Assembly (NCBI RefSeq): GCF_001625215.2
Contig: NC_030387.2
Coordinates: 7,406,501-7,470,500 of the forward strand
Reading direction: 5' to 3'
Source: Daucus carota subsp. sativus
Lineage: Eukaryota; Streptophyta; Magnoliopsida; Apiales; Apiaceae
DNA length: 64,000 nucleotides
In this document: piece after piece, positions 24,853-37,628 of the stretch
Layout of the letters: each line of letters opens with the position of its first letter
Numbering within the stretch: the first letter of the stretch is position 1
Made by a program: the position numbers and the translations under genes
The notes under the pieces: model-generated
Database searches by the model: none
What the model was told of the DNA's origin: nothing
Seen by the model: the letters and a program-made list of their open reading frames with translations, nothing else

Positions 24853-25464
24853 TCATGGTAGACTGGTAGTAGTAAATATATATTATCCATAACTAGAGAT
24901 TTGATATATTTTTTTCAAATATAATTTTTACTTACTCACCGATACCGCACGACATATATATCATACAAATATATTAATATACAGTTAATGGATGTTGCGC
25001 GGCCCAACAAATAGTATCAAAATCAATGATTAAGAAGGTGATCCTTTTTCCATACTCACATATGGCTCTCCAGGATATGCGTACTACACCTATGCTTGTC
25101 ACGAATATATGTTAAGTTCCGGTGAGATCTTATTAATCAAGAGACCGAGAGACGACAATCTAGATCATTGATTAAATATAAATTTTAATTAATTCATTAT
25201 ACATGAAATAATGACATCATTGTAAATAAATTGAAAACACAGTGACATATTATGTTTTTTGATATATGAATACATTGTGTATCTTCAGATATATGGCAAA
25301 AATTTTGATTTAAGGATCTTTTTATATTCAAAAATATTTGTATTTTTGGTAATAAAATCAAGCCATCAATTATCATATAATATGTTACGCTATACACATT
25401 ATTTTGACACACTGATTATGTGTGTTAAGATTTATTAAACGATCTTTTTTGATCATGATCAAGC
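24853..25464. other. Gene-less AT-rich stretch
   Basis: No gene or clear repeat is seen, except that GTTAAGATTTATTAAACGATCT occurs at about 25424 and again at about 25503. The latter copy lies in the LINE remnant that follows. Confidence 0.45.
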
Positions 25465-25648
25465 AAGGAGTTTTTGAAGGAGTTGAGTAACAAGAAGGTG
25501 GTGTTAAGATTTATTAAACGATCTGCAAACAATGTAGCTCATCATATGGCGAGGTATAATTATGATTTTGCTGATTGTATTTTGAGGATGGACAATGCAC
25601 ATCCGGAGTTCAGCAATATTTTGATGAATGATTTGATTAATGAATGAA
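25465..25648 (+). pseudogene. LINE RNase H C-terminal fragment
   Basis: The plus strand reads VVLRFIKRSANNVAHHMAR and continues about 30 codons to a stop near 25646, followed by an A-rich tail. The SANNVAH signature is the last conserved block of plant LINE RNase H domains. Everything upstream is missing, as in a 5'-truncated copy. Confidence 0.7.
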
Positions 25649-25700
25649 ATCATTTTCTTCTTGGGAAAAAAAAAAATTTCTAGTTGTTATGTAAGTCATA

Positions 25701-25951
25701 CTCCCTCTGTCCCAGTCAATTGTATACGTTTCTTTTTCACTGCTCGACACGCTTTTTAAGGCTCTTATAAAACATAGTTCCACAACTTATTTTTAAGATT
25801 TTCTTTTTTTGTATAAAAATATAAATGTTATACTTTTATACAAAAAAAGAAAATTTTAAAAATAATTTACAGAACTATACTATATTGAAGCATTAAAGTC
25901 CGTGCCGCGCCCCCATCCCCCAATGTATACTATTGACTGGGACGGAGGGAG
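25701..25951. mobile_element. Stowaway-like MITE (copy 3)
   Basis: The ends CTCCCTCTGTCCCAGTCAA and TTGACTGGGACGGAGGGAG are complementary, and both flanks are TA. The 251-bp element is non-coding and forms a stem along much of its length, including TTTTTTGTATAAAA in its middle. Confidence 0.93.
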
Positions 25952-26319
25952 TATTCTTTTATGATCAACATACATTAATTAATTAAAAAATTGATGTAAA
26001 ACACTAACACAAATCTAATATGTGTTTCGAGGAGTACTATGTATACTCACTAAACCAAGACCTATAAAAAAATAAAATGAACAAATACACATTGGTTATG
26101 TTTTCAAAGAATGATGATTCTTTGCATTGAGCCCGTTTGGCTGAGTTTATAACTTATAGCTTAACGTGATTTCTTTTATAAGTTGGGAGTTTAAAATATC
26201 TGTTTGGGACTTTTTAATGACTTATAGGTTATTAAAAATATAATAATAATTAAAAATGATTTATGGATAATTTATAACTTATGATTAATTTTTATCAAAA
26301 AAAAAATTTAAAAATATTA

Positions 26320-26710
26320 AGCTCTTGTTTGTTTACCAGAAGCAGCTTGTGCTTCTGGCTTCTATTTTTCCTAACCCGTTTGCGTAAATAAGTAGAAGCA
26401 CTTTTAAGAAGCTTAGAATGCTAACTTTTCTCTCAGAGTTTCTACCTTTTTCTAAATACTTTATTAACTTATTTACTTTTCACTTCTAATCCATTTCTTT
26501 ACTTTAAACAAACAATCATTTCTTTTAAGTTTACCCAAATGACCCCTAAGTCACTGAAAAAGTATCTCAAACTAACTTCTGACTTCGAGTCAGTTTCTGG
26601 TTTATTCATGATTTTAAACTGACTTCTGGCTTATTAAACAAATATACATTTTCAGCTTAAAATTAGAAATAATTTTAAGCTTCAGCTTATAGTTAAAACA
26701 AACAGGCTCA
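26320..26710. mobile_element. Tourist-like (PIF/Harbinger) MITE
   Basis: The left end AGCTCTTGTTTGTTT and right end AAACAAACAGGCTCA form a short imperfect inverted repeat, with TTA on both sides. The interior contains CAGAAGCAGCTTGTGCTTCTGG and other self-complementary words. A related fragment (CCCGTTTGGCTGAG) starts near 26131 without a visible partner. Confidence 0.7.
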
Positions 26711-27128
26711 TTATCTTTGTGGCTACTTGAGATGAGGGTGGGAGGCTGGTGTTAATTCTTAGGGGCAAAAAAAACCCAAATGCTTGATCATGTGTCTCAA
26801 CATGTTTTATTCAAATTTTTTTGCTATGTATGTCTTATTCAATTATGTTCCTTATACATGGGTATATCTATTTGTCTTCTAACCTTTCAGAAAAAATATC
26901 TAATTTATGTTCTCTGTGTTTTGTTTTATTTTTATTAGTGTTCTCATGTGTTTTTTGTGTTGTATTAATATAAATTTTTGATAATTTGATAATTCTGAAA
27001 ATTTTATATTTAAATTTTTATTCAAAAAATAAAATAAAAAGACATTATAAAATTATATTTTATACGAATTTCAAAATACATCAAAATATAAACAACGTGT
27101 TGGAAGAGATGGAGTATCGATTAATAAA

Positions 27129-28333
27129 GAGTAATTGACAGTTTGCACCATGCAACTTAAGTGGTTTTGTGAATTGGTTTCGTTTTTTATAATGTTGGCA
27201 GTATGCAACACACGATTTATAATTTTTAAACAAAGTGCAACCCTTTATCCAACTGCCGTTAAAAGATAACGGTCAACATCTATTGACTAGTTATCTCTAA
27301 TACCCTTTGTAATAAAACTGCTAAGAAATACAAAAAACAAAATTGACGGAGGTCGGATATAATTCCTAATTATCATGGGATATTAGAAGTAATAGGTACA
27401 TATTTTATAAGCATTTTGAGTGACTTATGAATAGTGATTTTTGCGTTATAAAAGGAAAGAAGACATAAATGAGTAAAAATAAAGATCAGGAATAATTTTT
27501 AGATATTTTATTCATGACCAGAACGAAAAATAATGAATGGAAATCCAGTCGGATTTTTAAAATTTTGATCTGAGCAGTGATTATATAATTGAAGATAAAT
27601 TTAAGTATTAGCAAATTGGGAAAAATAAAAAAAATACAAAGGGAGCTAAGAGTTAGAATCCACATAGAACTCTGAGATCTGGATCCTTACGGAGGACTCT
27701 TAGTTGGATTAGGATTCTAGATACAAGCCTTGACATGGCTAGATGCTCAGTTCTTGAGTTTAAACGGTTCATGAAGCTCACATGTTGATGTTAAATGGTC
27801 CTTATATTAATCTATATTAATTTATTATGAAATTAATTAATAAATCAGGTTCCGGGCCCTATTAACTAGGATTTTAATAATCCAATAACAATTAGGAATT
27901 ATTTCTGACCTTTATAAATTTCATTTTTTGTATTTCTTAGCAATTTTATTACAAAGAGTATTAGATATAACCGATCAATGGACGTAAACCGTTATCTTTT
28001 AACGACAATTAAAGAACGTTTTGTATTTTATTTAAGAATTATAAGTTATGGGTTGCATACTACCAATATTATAAACGGTTTGGCTAGTGTGTGCCCATGG
28101 GCACATGCTAAGCACTCACATTAATAAAAATGGAGGGTTTTGATTGGTGTGGTTGTTGTATCTGCAGGGGGGTCCACCATTATTAAAGAAGGTAAGCCAA
28201 TAAAAACCCTCCAATTTCTTAAATTTTGGTGCTTAGTGTGTGCCCATGGGCACACCATAGAAAAATCGTATTATAAAAACATGACCAAATCGCAAAAACC
28301 ACCTAAACTGCCGGTGCAAACGGTCAATTACTC
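27129..28333. mobile_element. Mutator-like MITE, interrupted by a nested MITE
   Basis: Long inverted repeats begin GAGTAATTGACAGTTTGCACC at the left and end GGTGCAAACGGTCAATTACTC at the right, continuing inward for over 200 bp (AACCCTTTATCC, CCGTTAAAAGATAACGG and their complements). The flanks ATTAATAAA and GCTAATAAA match at 7 of 9 positions, consistent with an old 9-bp Mutator-type duplication. The right arm is broken by a 193-bp insertion at 28076-28268. Confidence 0.8.
28076..28268. mobile_element. Nested 193-bp Mutator-like MITE
   Basis: The ends are imperfect inverted repeats; both contain the palindrome GTGTGCCCATGGGCACA followed by a GCTTAG/CTAAGC word. The flanks are a perfect 9-bp duplication, TATTATAAA (28067-28075 and 28269-28277). 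The insertion splits the right arm of the surrounding element, so it is younger than that element. Confidence 0.88.
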
Positions 28334-28678
28334 GCTAATAAATCAAGCTAACTATATACTAGGGGCAGAACGGTGAAATGAGTATTGATTTGAGTTGGAA
28401 ATAGCGAAAGGGTCGCCCTTGTTTTATGGTTTGTTTGACCAGTGCTACTTCTTCGCCTTTCTTTCTTAAACAAATAAGACTCTCTACGCTTACTTGCCTT
28501 TTTTGCTTGCTTTCTTTCTTCATTAGTAGTATTCTTTTGACTTGTTTCTCCTAATTTCTTTCCATTCATTTCCAACCCCCAAACTTTCTTGATTTTCTTT
28601 CACTTGTCATCTATAAAGATCCATTCTTTACAGCTCCTCAAGATCAGTGTCCTCTCTTTTACATACTCTGGCTTTCAG
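28334..28678 (+). other. Upstream region and leader exon of the RLCK gene
   Basis: From about 28430 the plus strand is pyrimidine-rich (CTTTCTTTCTTCATTAG, TTTCTTTCCATTC). It ends in CTTTCAG|GT at 28678/28679, a plausible donor for a leader intron running to the acceptor at 29873. The exact transcription start is not visible. Confidence 0.45.
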
Positions 28679-29912
28679 GTTTGATGCCTCCTACTGTAGT
28701 TTTTGATATGTGTCTATAACTATAGTGTATCTATTAGGGTTTGTGATATTTTTCTGTAATTGGTTCTGTGGAGATCTTTATGTTTTATGCTGAATGGAGT
28801 TGTTCATGTTGTAACAATTTGTTTTTCAAGAGTTTTTTTTTTTTTATCAAGTGGTTTATTTTGATTCATTGGACTTGAGTACATATTTTGATTTAGGTTG
28901 TTTTGTGATTGTTAATTTGCCAGTTTCTTAGTCTTCTGATCAGATTGATTGCAATGTTTATGTGATTCGTCTTCGTAGTTAAATATTTTATTTAACTGGC
29001 GAGTGTGTGTGTATATCTATGCAAAGAAACTGCAGATTTTTTTGTGTAATAAAAAGAAGCCATCTTTAGTTGTTGATGCTAGTTTATATTGGACACTATA
29101 CCATCATTCATCAACTCAGTTGGCATCATAGTCTTTTTCTTCTTGCTCAATAAAAACTAGTTACTTTCGATACTTCCAAGTTCTTTGTTTGTTTTTTTGT
29201 GTGGCTAAATTCGATATTTTCAAGTTACACTGTATGATTTGAAGACTTTTTTTTTTCTTTGTACAATATCTGGGAGAGACTTTTTTGATTGCATTTGGGT
29301 AAATTTTAGATTCATATGTGCTGAGTATCGTAAGTGGGTCTTATCAGCATCTTCTTTATTGACACTCCTACTGTCTTATATTGTTTGCTCATTTATTCGG
29401 AGTTGGAGAATTGTTTCCAATCTAAACTCATTCTTAAATATTAATTTCTGTAAGTTTATAAAATAGACTATTCTTCATCACATTTTACTTCATTTGAGCA
29501 TTGCTATATATTCCCACCTTCTGCTTAAATATTATAATTTCTTAAAATTGAAATAAAATGTGATGATCTGTAATCCACAGGAAAATTTAGTACAGAATGA
29601 AAACTAACACTGCAATAACGCAAGGATCATTGGTTGTGGAAGGTCATGAATGTTCTTTTTGGACATGATTTCTTAGTGTTCTAAATTACTTTCTTATACA
29701 GAAGGTTTTTACAACTTAATATTACAATTTAGGGAGTTCGAAACTCTATATGAAAATCTTTATTTCAGGTAAAATATTATTTTGTTAGTATCCTTTCTGT
29801 ATTTAGTCTTCTATGTGTTCTTTTTGGCATTTGAGTGTTCTGATGCCAATACATTTAACATTATGTGTGACAGGAACAATTGTGCATTACTGCTTTGTTA
29901 TCCGAGCTTATG

Positions 29913-32042
29913 ATGGGATGTTTTAGAGTTTCAAAAGGCAAGAAGAAGAGGTCAGAGCAGAATATGTATGTAAAACGAGTTAACCCTCAGGACCATCCAC
30001 CCACTGCATTGCCAGAACCGCCAACTCAAACTCGAAGTTTACAGTCTGCCCCATCGAGTTTCAGAGACAGGGTTAAACAGCAACCTAATAGCAGCACCAA
30101 CAGTAGAGCACGGGCTCTATCTGCACCTTCAAGCTTGGATACAGCAGAGCAAGATGCTCTGTCAGTTGATTATGAGGAACAAGAGGGCTCCAAGAGTCGT
30201 TTTGGATCAATGAAAGAACGTCAGACCCCAAATCCCATACCCCTTCCTCTTCCTGCTCCTCAAAATGCTTCAGTTATGAAAAAACTGGGGAGTTTTAAGG
30301 TAATGAATGCCAGTGGCCAACATAATATATCTGGTCCACTGCCACTGCCTCCTGCATTACCTCCTTCAATACCTTCCACATCTCCTCAAACCCTACCTAT
30401 TAAAGGAAAAGTGAGGAACTTCTCATATGAAGAACTTGCGACTGCCTGTAATAATTTCTCTGCAGAGCGGTGTTTGTCAGTGGGTCTTTCTTCCACTATA
30501 TACAAAGCATCCTTTGGTGATGACAAACATGGTTCAAGAAAACTTGACGCTACTGTGACTCGGTTTAAGTCATCAACCCAGGCAATATAAAACATTCATT
30601 TTTTGGTGTTTTCAGTTTTCATTATCTCTGCATATACTTCAATTGGGGATATTTGTGCTGCTATATAGCACTGATTAATAAGTATTGTTTGCAGCTATAT
30701 ATTGATTCAAATCTTAGATTATTGACTATATGTTCTTGTTTACAAAATCAATTATCTACATTTTTCTCAAGTATCTTCTAAGTTCTAAGATAAATGATTA
30801 TGTTATTGACTTCAGGATCTTGTCTTACTATTTTTGTGCTTTAGCAGGGTCAGAAAGAATTTATAAATGAGGTGAATACACTTGCCAGTTTGCAACACCC
30901 TTCTATTTGCAAATTACTTGGTTTTCATGCACACGAGGGTTCCGAATGGAGGATGCTAGTGTATGAGAGGTTATATCATGGAAGCTTAGACCTCCTTTTA
31001 TATGGAAAATCTGATCACCCTCTATTAGATTGGAATGCCCGAATGAAAGTTGCTTCATGTGCTGCACAGGGTCTCACTTTCCTGCATGATGAAGGGCCTT
31101 TCCAGGTAATTAAACTTGTATACATTTTCTTTAAAATTGCAACTTATTTTAACTAGGTTGGGATTAGAACTCTATAAATGCATTTTTTTTCTTGCACAAT
31201 AACCTAGTCCACAAATGAATACATCCTGTTTTTATGACAGGCAATGTTTCATGAATTTTCGACTCGAAATATACAAATCGACAAAGATTTCAGTGCAAAA
31301 CTATCTGGATATGGTTGCATAAGCCACATCCCTGAGACGTACATATCAAGCACTTCGGTTGTAAGTACTAATTTTACTCAAGATTACTTATATGGTTTTT
31401 GTTTCCATTTGACATGGTTTAAGTGGATGCCAATGAGCTTTGTTTTTTCATAAATTTAATCTCTATGCTATGCACTATGTTCAGGCACGGACACATCCTT
31501 CAGTCGAGATACCAGAAAAAGGACTGCTCACACCTAAGAGCAATGTCTGGAGTTTTGGTGTTGTGCTTCTTGAATTGCTTACAGGTAGGAGAAATCTTGA
31601 CATTCACCAAGCCAAGGAGGAGATGAACTTAGTTAAGTGGAGCTGGCCGTATTTATCAGATGATGGTAAGTTGTCACTGATTATGGACCCTCAGCTCAAA
31701 GGGTGGTTCCCAGCCAGTGCAGCACGGCAATTAGCTGATATAACTCAAAGATGTCTTCAAACAGATCCGTCAGAAAGGCCAACAATGAGGACCGTTGCTG
31801 AACATCTCAAAATGATACAACAAATGAAATTTTCATCCCGGTTGCCTTTGCAAGAGCCAGGATCACATGTTCCCAGAAACATGATGAGATCACCTAGCCT
31901 GAATGGTATAATCACGCCAGGACCCCAATTGAGTTTGTCTCCATCACTAACAACCAGATTATCGGCTTCTCAGACGAGTCCACTTGGAATCCCGCATTTT
32001 ATGTCTCCCCAAAATTTATCTACTGTCAGTGGTAGAATTTGA
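29913..32042 (+). CDS. Receptor-like cytoplasmic kinase, predicted pseudokinase
   Basis: Four coding exons (29913-30581, 30848-31105, 31241-31360, 31485-32042) give about 534 residues. The start is set by MGCF, a myristoylation/palmitoylation signal for the plasma membrane; an ATG lies one codon upstream. Residues 1-165 are Pro/Ser-rich and disordered. The kinase domain begins NFSYEELATACNNF (about 169). Key residues are lost: the Gly loop reads SVGLSSTIY, the VAIK lysine region reads ATVTRF, HRD-x-K is FHEFS (312-316) and DFG is GYG (332-334). The fold-preserving C-lobe (VWSFGVVLLELLTG, ERPTMRTVAEHL) is intact. It therefore probably acts as a scaffold in receptor signalling. Intron 1 must use a GC donor: ACCCAG|GCAATA keeps frame. 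Confidence 0.92.
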
Positions 32043-33137
32043 TATATGGAAAGCGAAAATCTTGTGTAGAAGGCTACCAGTTGTTAATACAGAGCGTATT
32101 TGCCCTTCCCTTGTCGAGTCATTTTATTGGTTTTTTAAGTGCCTTTACAAAGGGACAAGGGGTGGTAAAATAGTCTGACCTTCCTAATATTGATCTCAAA
32201 TTTTGGATTATTAAATCTGATTTTTGAATTTTGGATTTATTAAATCTGATTTGTTGAGTTGGGATTTAAATTTAAGTTTTAAACTGGATTTTTTTTCATT
32301 TAGATGTCAATAATTTTAATAGCTAACTTTTAATATCAATTAAATAATATTTAGCTTTTGTATATTCGTATTGCTCATGTGGTTGAATTATATACTTTTG
32401 TAAATGATATATATATTGGATAGTATATAATAGCAAAATCTTATTTTTTTTTGGAAAAGAAAATATTTTAATTTATCTGAAGTATATTTAGTCGATGATA
32501 GGTTTTAATGTTTAGTCGAGGAAAATTTACTCACCGGAAGATGCACATATACTATTAGCAAAATGAATATGAACATGAGTGTTAGTAACTCTCATTCTGT
32601 AGCCGAAAGGTAGCTAAAATTCAGAGAGAGTCGATGCTATGCATAAGAGAGATCAACTGTTGCTCTAGTTACCTAAGCTATGAAATTTGCCAGAATAAAG
32701 AAGAAAGACATTTTTGAAATTGCTACATCACCCACTGTGTCTGCATGACATTTTAGTGAAAAAAATAAAACATTCTTGATAACAAATATAGTGTTTGGCC
32801 CTATGCATTAAACAAAGATGTTAAAATAACGATAAACATAAATCATAACTATGTATTGTTAACGAAAGAAACCTTAATGGACTATGCAGGTAAGCCAGTT
32901 CTAAGTAAAAAAATAATACAGAATTTGCTTCTAGCGTAAGATTATTCCCAGATCTGTGCAGAGGATTTTGAGATTATCACCAATGAGATGATTCTAAGAT
33001 CATGTGTAAGAATTTCTATGATCTTTCATTCTAAATGTCCAGTTCCACAAAAGAGAGAAAAAAAACACTGGTGATGAGGAGCAAGAACACAGCACTTCCA
33101 ATGATGTTTTCCGTGAAAACTTCAGAGCCCTCTTTGA
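32043..33137. other. Convergent intergenic region
   Basis: This lies between two converging genes and holds both 3' untranslated regions. A repeated word, ATTATTAAATCTGATTT, occurs at 32208-32260. Nothing else was seen. Confidence 0.5.
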
Positions 33138-36100
33138 TCATTCAACTTTTGCCACTCCGCCGCCTGGCATGCTGGTCTCTGCAACAGTTTCTTTAACAAA
33201 CCTGGATGTTTACAAATATTTTAGTCTAAAAAGTTCAATAAACACTTGTACATTTTCACTATTATCTAGTAGAGAATATGGTCCAATAGTCCGGATACTA
33301 GGAGAAATAAGCATATAAAAGTATAAGAAGCCCATTGTAAGATATAGAATCAAGACCTTGAGAATTTGTCTCCAGAGGACTGCAATATGAAGATCGAGAG
33401 AATAACAGACATGAGTAATGCTGTTTGCCAGAACAGAAAGAAAGACAAATATTAGACACAAGTAAGATATACCACTAATTCCACACTAATTTGCTTGTGT
33501 ACTTGTAGTAGCTCCAACAAGAACTTTAAAGTTCAGTACGACATACATTTTTAACAAAAAAACCCAGTCATTTGATACTTCAGAGTTCAATTAAATAGAT
33601 TTGTCAAACAACATCAACAACTAGAAGAAGAGTCTGCCTTGTTAAGCTGCTACTAGTGTGACATATTTGAAAAGAAAATTAAGGATCTTTAAAATATTAA
33701 AGGAAATAAAAGCTTCACTTTTCCACACATACTAGCAATGCAAGTGTAAGAACTGGGCAGTACTATTTTATAAGTTGACTCGACTTTAAGTACCAACAAC
33801 AATTTAAGCAATTTGCAGGAGATAACAATTACCCGATCCAAAGAGGACATAGAACCCAGCTGCCACATCTATCTCAGACTGCTCCTTCCTGTATTACAGC
33901 AGAAAATACAACATACAAACATAATATAGCAGCAAAATAACTTATATGGATAAAAAATTTAGAGAGTATTGTGCGGAGCAAAGGATTACATTGCTTTGCG
34001 AAGCAGAAAACAATAGATAGTGATTAAAATAATATTTAATGATATTGAAAGATAATTATTTTTCACACTTGAACCCTTGATGCAGCTAAAATCATTGTTG
34101 CTTAGTTTGTGTTCCCTTCGATGGAATGAGCATTCAGCCCAGAGTGAATGACAAATTGGTTGGTTGGTTCAAGTGAACTGAACCCGTTCCTTAAGTAATT
34201 CATTCTTATTTTTATATAATTTTTATTCTATTCGAAACATGCAGATAAGTCAATTCTGAATCTATCCAATATTTGACAGAGTACATATACAAGCACATAT
34301 CAAAATGTCATATAGGAAATAAAGACATGCATACATAGGCTTTATACAAGCACATATGCAATTATACAAACAAAGAAATATATGGGCGATTTATGAAATA
34401 TATGCCAGTGTAGTACCAACCATGTATATCTGACAAGCACGTGTTTTGGCCAATGTTGTGAGTCCCAAAATTGTTTCCTTATATCAGGATGGAGTTCAAT
34501 ATCTGGTCAAAATCAATGAATAAATTTAGTAATCACAACTTTATGCTTGGAAATTTGGGATACTTAAAAATACTTTGTTTTCAACTGATACTTAATAAGT
34601 ATAGCCATTATTTGTTTATTCCTAAACTAGATGAGGATCAAAAGCAATATACAAAAGTATAACTATAAGACAATATTTTTTACCCAAAACAAATTCTACT
34701 TCTTCACAACATTAAAAATAGAATAAAAACTCCTGGAAAGTAAAACAAGTGACGCAAGGGAAAGGAACACCAAAATATTTGCAACAGGTCCTATAGGATC
34801 AATTACATCGCGATGACCCATTATGTACAAGTCATTCATCACGTTGACTTATGATCGAAACAAAGCCTAGTTGTCACAGCTCAATTGCGACACAAAAGTT
34901 TTGGACACTGGAGCATATCCAATGATAAAAACTCGTATCTAAATTTATCTAGGTGGCACTTTTAAAGATTATAGCCAACTATGTTTGATTGGCTATATTT
35001 GTCAAAACCAATGATGCCCTTAGGTATAATTTTACATGAGCATAATTATCGATAAGCCCACTGGAATATATAGTGATCCCCTTGGCTAAAATTTTACATA
35101 ATCATTTTAAGCCAAATCAATATAGCCACCCATTATACATATTACCCTTGGAGATGGTCGTAGGATGTTTGTGATGAATAAACCGACGACCGGAACTTTT
35201 AAAGCATGGTTACATTAATCTACTTGTTGCTTGGCATACTGAATAAAATTATAAGAAATGATGCATCTCTCATATATATATTTATATGTATGTTCTACGC
35301 CTGCTTCACTTGTAGAATACTTGCATTATTGTTAATATCAACTCCTAGCATGATTGAAAGGACTAGAGTATATCGGAATACTTACAACGATGAGGCATAT
35401 CTACAACTTTAGCAGTAACACCGAGCATATCATTTCCTGAGTACCTCTGAATAACCAGCATTACAAGAGTATTATCATCAGACAGCAAAGGAAAATAGTC
35501 AACAATTAAATTGACGTTATTCTGATAAAAAACAGATTTTTATAAAGTCAACAGAATTTTTGCAACTTTAACCCAAAAATTAGAATTTCATAAATTAAAA
35601 ATTAACCCCGATTAGGGCTTACTGGCTTAGCCTTTCAAGAATTACCAGATGCACATCAATCATAGGAACCTCAGTACTTTTCCTATTTATTAAAAGAAGC
35701 CAGGGAACAAGAAACTTTTCTCTTCCAACTTGAAATGATCTGAAATTATAAGAAAACCAGTAAACAAAAAGAGGCTGCAAACATAATAGAATGCAAGTTT
35801 TAAGTAGTAAGCTACAACAGTAACTTAAGCACATTGGACACCATTTTGCTAAGAATATATATTGCAAAAGACCACCTAGAATCAGACAAATTACGCAAAT
35901 GATAATTACTAGCATGACTTAAACGGAATAACTAGAACCTGCATTCATATGTCTAGCAACGAGAAAAAAGAGAAAAACCTACACAGCATATTATTTAAAA
36001 TATCAGATGGAGGCTTCTCTGTATAGAATAGTGTAATAAAATTCCAACGCTAATAAGGTGTTTGATTTCATGAGATACACATATTTTGGAAGAGTATACA

Positions 36101-36857
36101 CACAGATTAAAGGATATAGGAGATATGGCTGAATGATCCTCACAAGTAGACCTCAAACCCCCCAAGCCCCTTACCAGACACATGTAGAATATTACAAGGA
36201 GCATTGAATGGATAATAATAGACTTACATCTTATATGGATCAGCTCCAGTATAACCAGTTGGCTTTGGTATAGGAATCAAAACCTATAGAACAAGTCCCA
36301 TGAATTCAGTACAAACAAAACAAATTAACAGCAGAATAAAGGCCTTTTTGGTGCCACAGCTTATAAGTCCGAAATTACGTAATTCGTCCATTTGTCACAC
36401 AAAATTAACACTTACTTGGTTAAATTTTAATAACTAATAAGCCATTACTTCAATAATTCGATTCTGACTGAAATAGAATAAAGTTACCTCATTTGCAACT
36501 TACAAGTTAGACATTACTGATTGAAGTATCCAACAAACAGAAGCCAAAAAAGCCCTAAATAGTAAAACCCAAAATTGAAAAGTTAAGGGGGAATAGAGTA
36601 CCTCACGATTGACACCGAAAATGGGACAGTGGCGACCAATCATGTCAGTCCAAACAGTTCTCGTCTGTTAATATCACAAAATCAATCAAACCCACAAAAA
36701 GATGGAACCATTTAACACACAAGAGATGGTATAGACTACTTACAGAGTGGTATTGACCCATTTTGCTCATGGGAACGATATCACCTGGCCTATAAGCTTG
36801 GGACTGCAATATAAGTAGTGATACCAACACAAACATCACCGCCATCTTCATCTTCAT
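33138..36857 (-). CDS. Conserved plant membrane protein with signal peptide, unknown function
   Basis: Nine small exons join in phase on the minus strand: 36744-36857, 36602-36664, 36228-36283, 35646-35739, 35386-35446, 34421-34502, 33833-33888, 33357-33420 and 33138-33201, giving about 217 residues. The start at 36857 opens a signal peptide (MKMKMAVMFVLVSLLILQSQ), cleaved near AYRPGD. The lumenal part contains DIVPMSKMGQYHS, GRHCPIFGVNRE, PWLLLINRKS, VPMIDVHLRYSGND and HPDIRKQFWDSQHWPKHVLV. One hydrophobic segment (LLMSVILSIFILQ) precedes a short tail ending GGGVAKVE, so a type I topology is likely. All introns are GT-AG. I recognise the architecture as a single-copy-type plant family but know no function. 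Phase agreement at every junction strongly supports the model. Confidence 0.9.
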
Positions 36858-37577
36858 CCTCGACGAACAAGATTTCTTCAAGAAACACTCCTGTTCTGTA
36901 AATTCAAGATACCGCTTTATTATTGTGCCATTTCAGACCGTCTAAATTATTATCTTCGCATCTGAACCGGACTCCTGCAGAGAAACCTTAATTACGATTT
37001 GGAGCTAAATTGGTAAAAAAAAAAAAAACGAGTGAAAAATGGTTTTTTTTTTTTTACGATGCATACTTGTATGTCTTACAAATGACTATGAACTCGGATT
37101 TTCTGGTACAAGAGAGAATAAACCCATCACTTGGGTTAGGGGTCGCAATTTCATATAACAGATCGTGTTCGTGTCAACAATCAGATCGATTTCGGGTCAA
37201 GATAAAATCACTTAAAATTGAATAAAACTGAAAATTGAACTTATTAGAAATGAAATCCTAATATTCAGATGGCTATCCAATCGTGCTAAAAAAAGAGGTA
37301 AAAATAGATAAAAAAACACGAGTCATATTTCCAATCATATCATTCTAAATTATCCCAGCGAGATATTTTTGTATTTAGTTAATGTTAGGGAAAAAAAAAT
37401 ATTTGATCAAGAAATTTTAAATTATTTTTTTAATTTATTTATAATATTAACTTAATTATTAATTATTATAATATATTCTATATTAAATGTTTAATAACCA
37501 GAAATGAATATATTAAATTTAAGAAAAATTCTTGATATCACTAAAGAATCTTAACTTTTCCGAGTAGTGCCATTTGA

Positions 37578-37581
<4 letters not shown>
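36858..37581. other. Upstream region of the nine-exon gene
   Basis: The minus-strand promoter should lie near 36870-37000 but no clear TATA box was seen. Beyond are A/T runs and no other feature. Confidence 0.4.

Positions 37582-37626
<45 letters not shown>
37582..37626. repeat. (TA)n microsatellite
   Basis: A nearly pure run of about 22 TA units. Confidence 0.97.
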
Positions 37627-37628
<2 letters not shown>

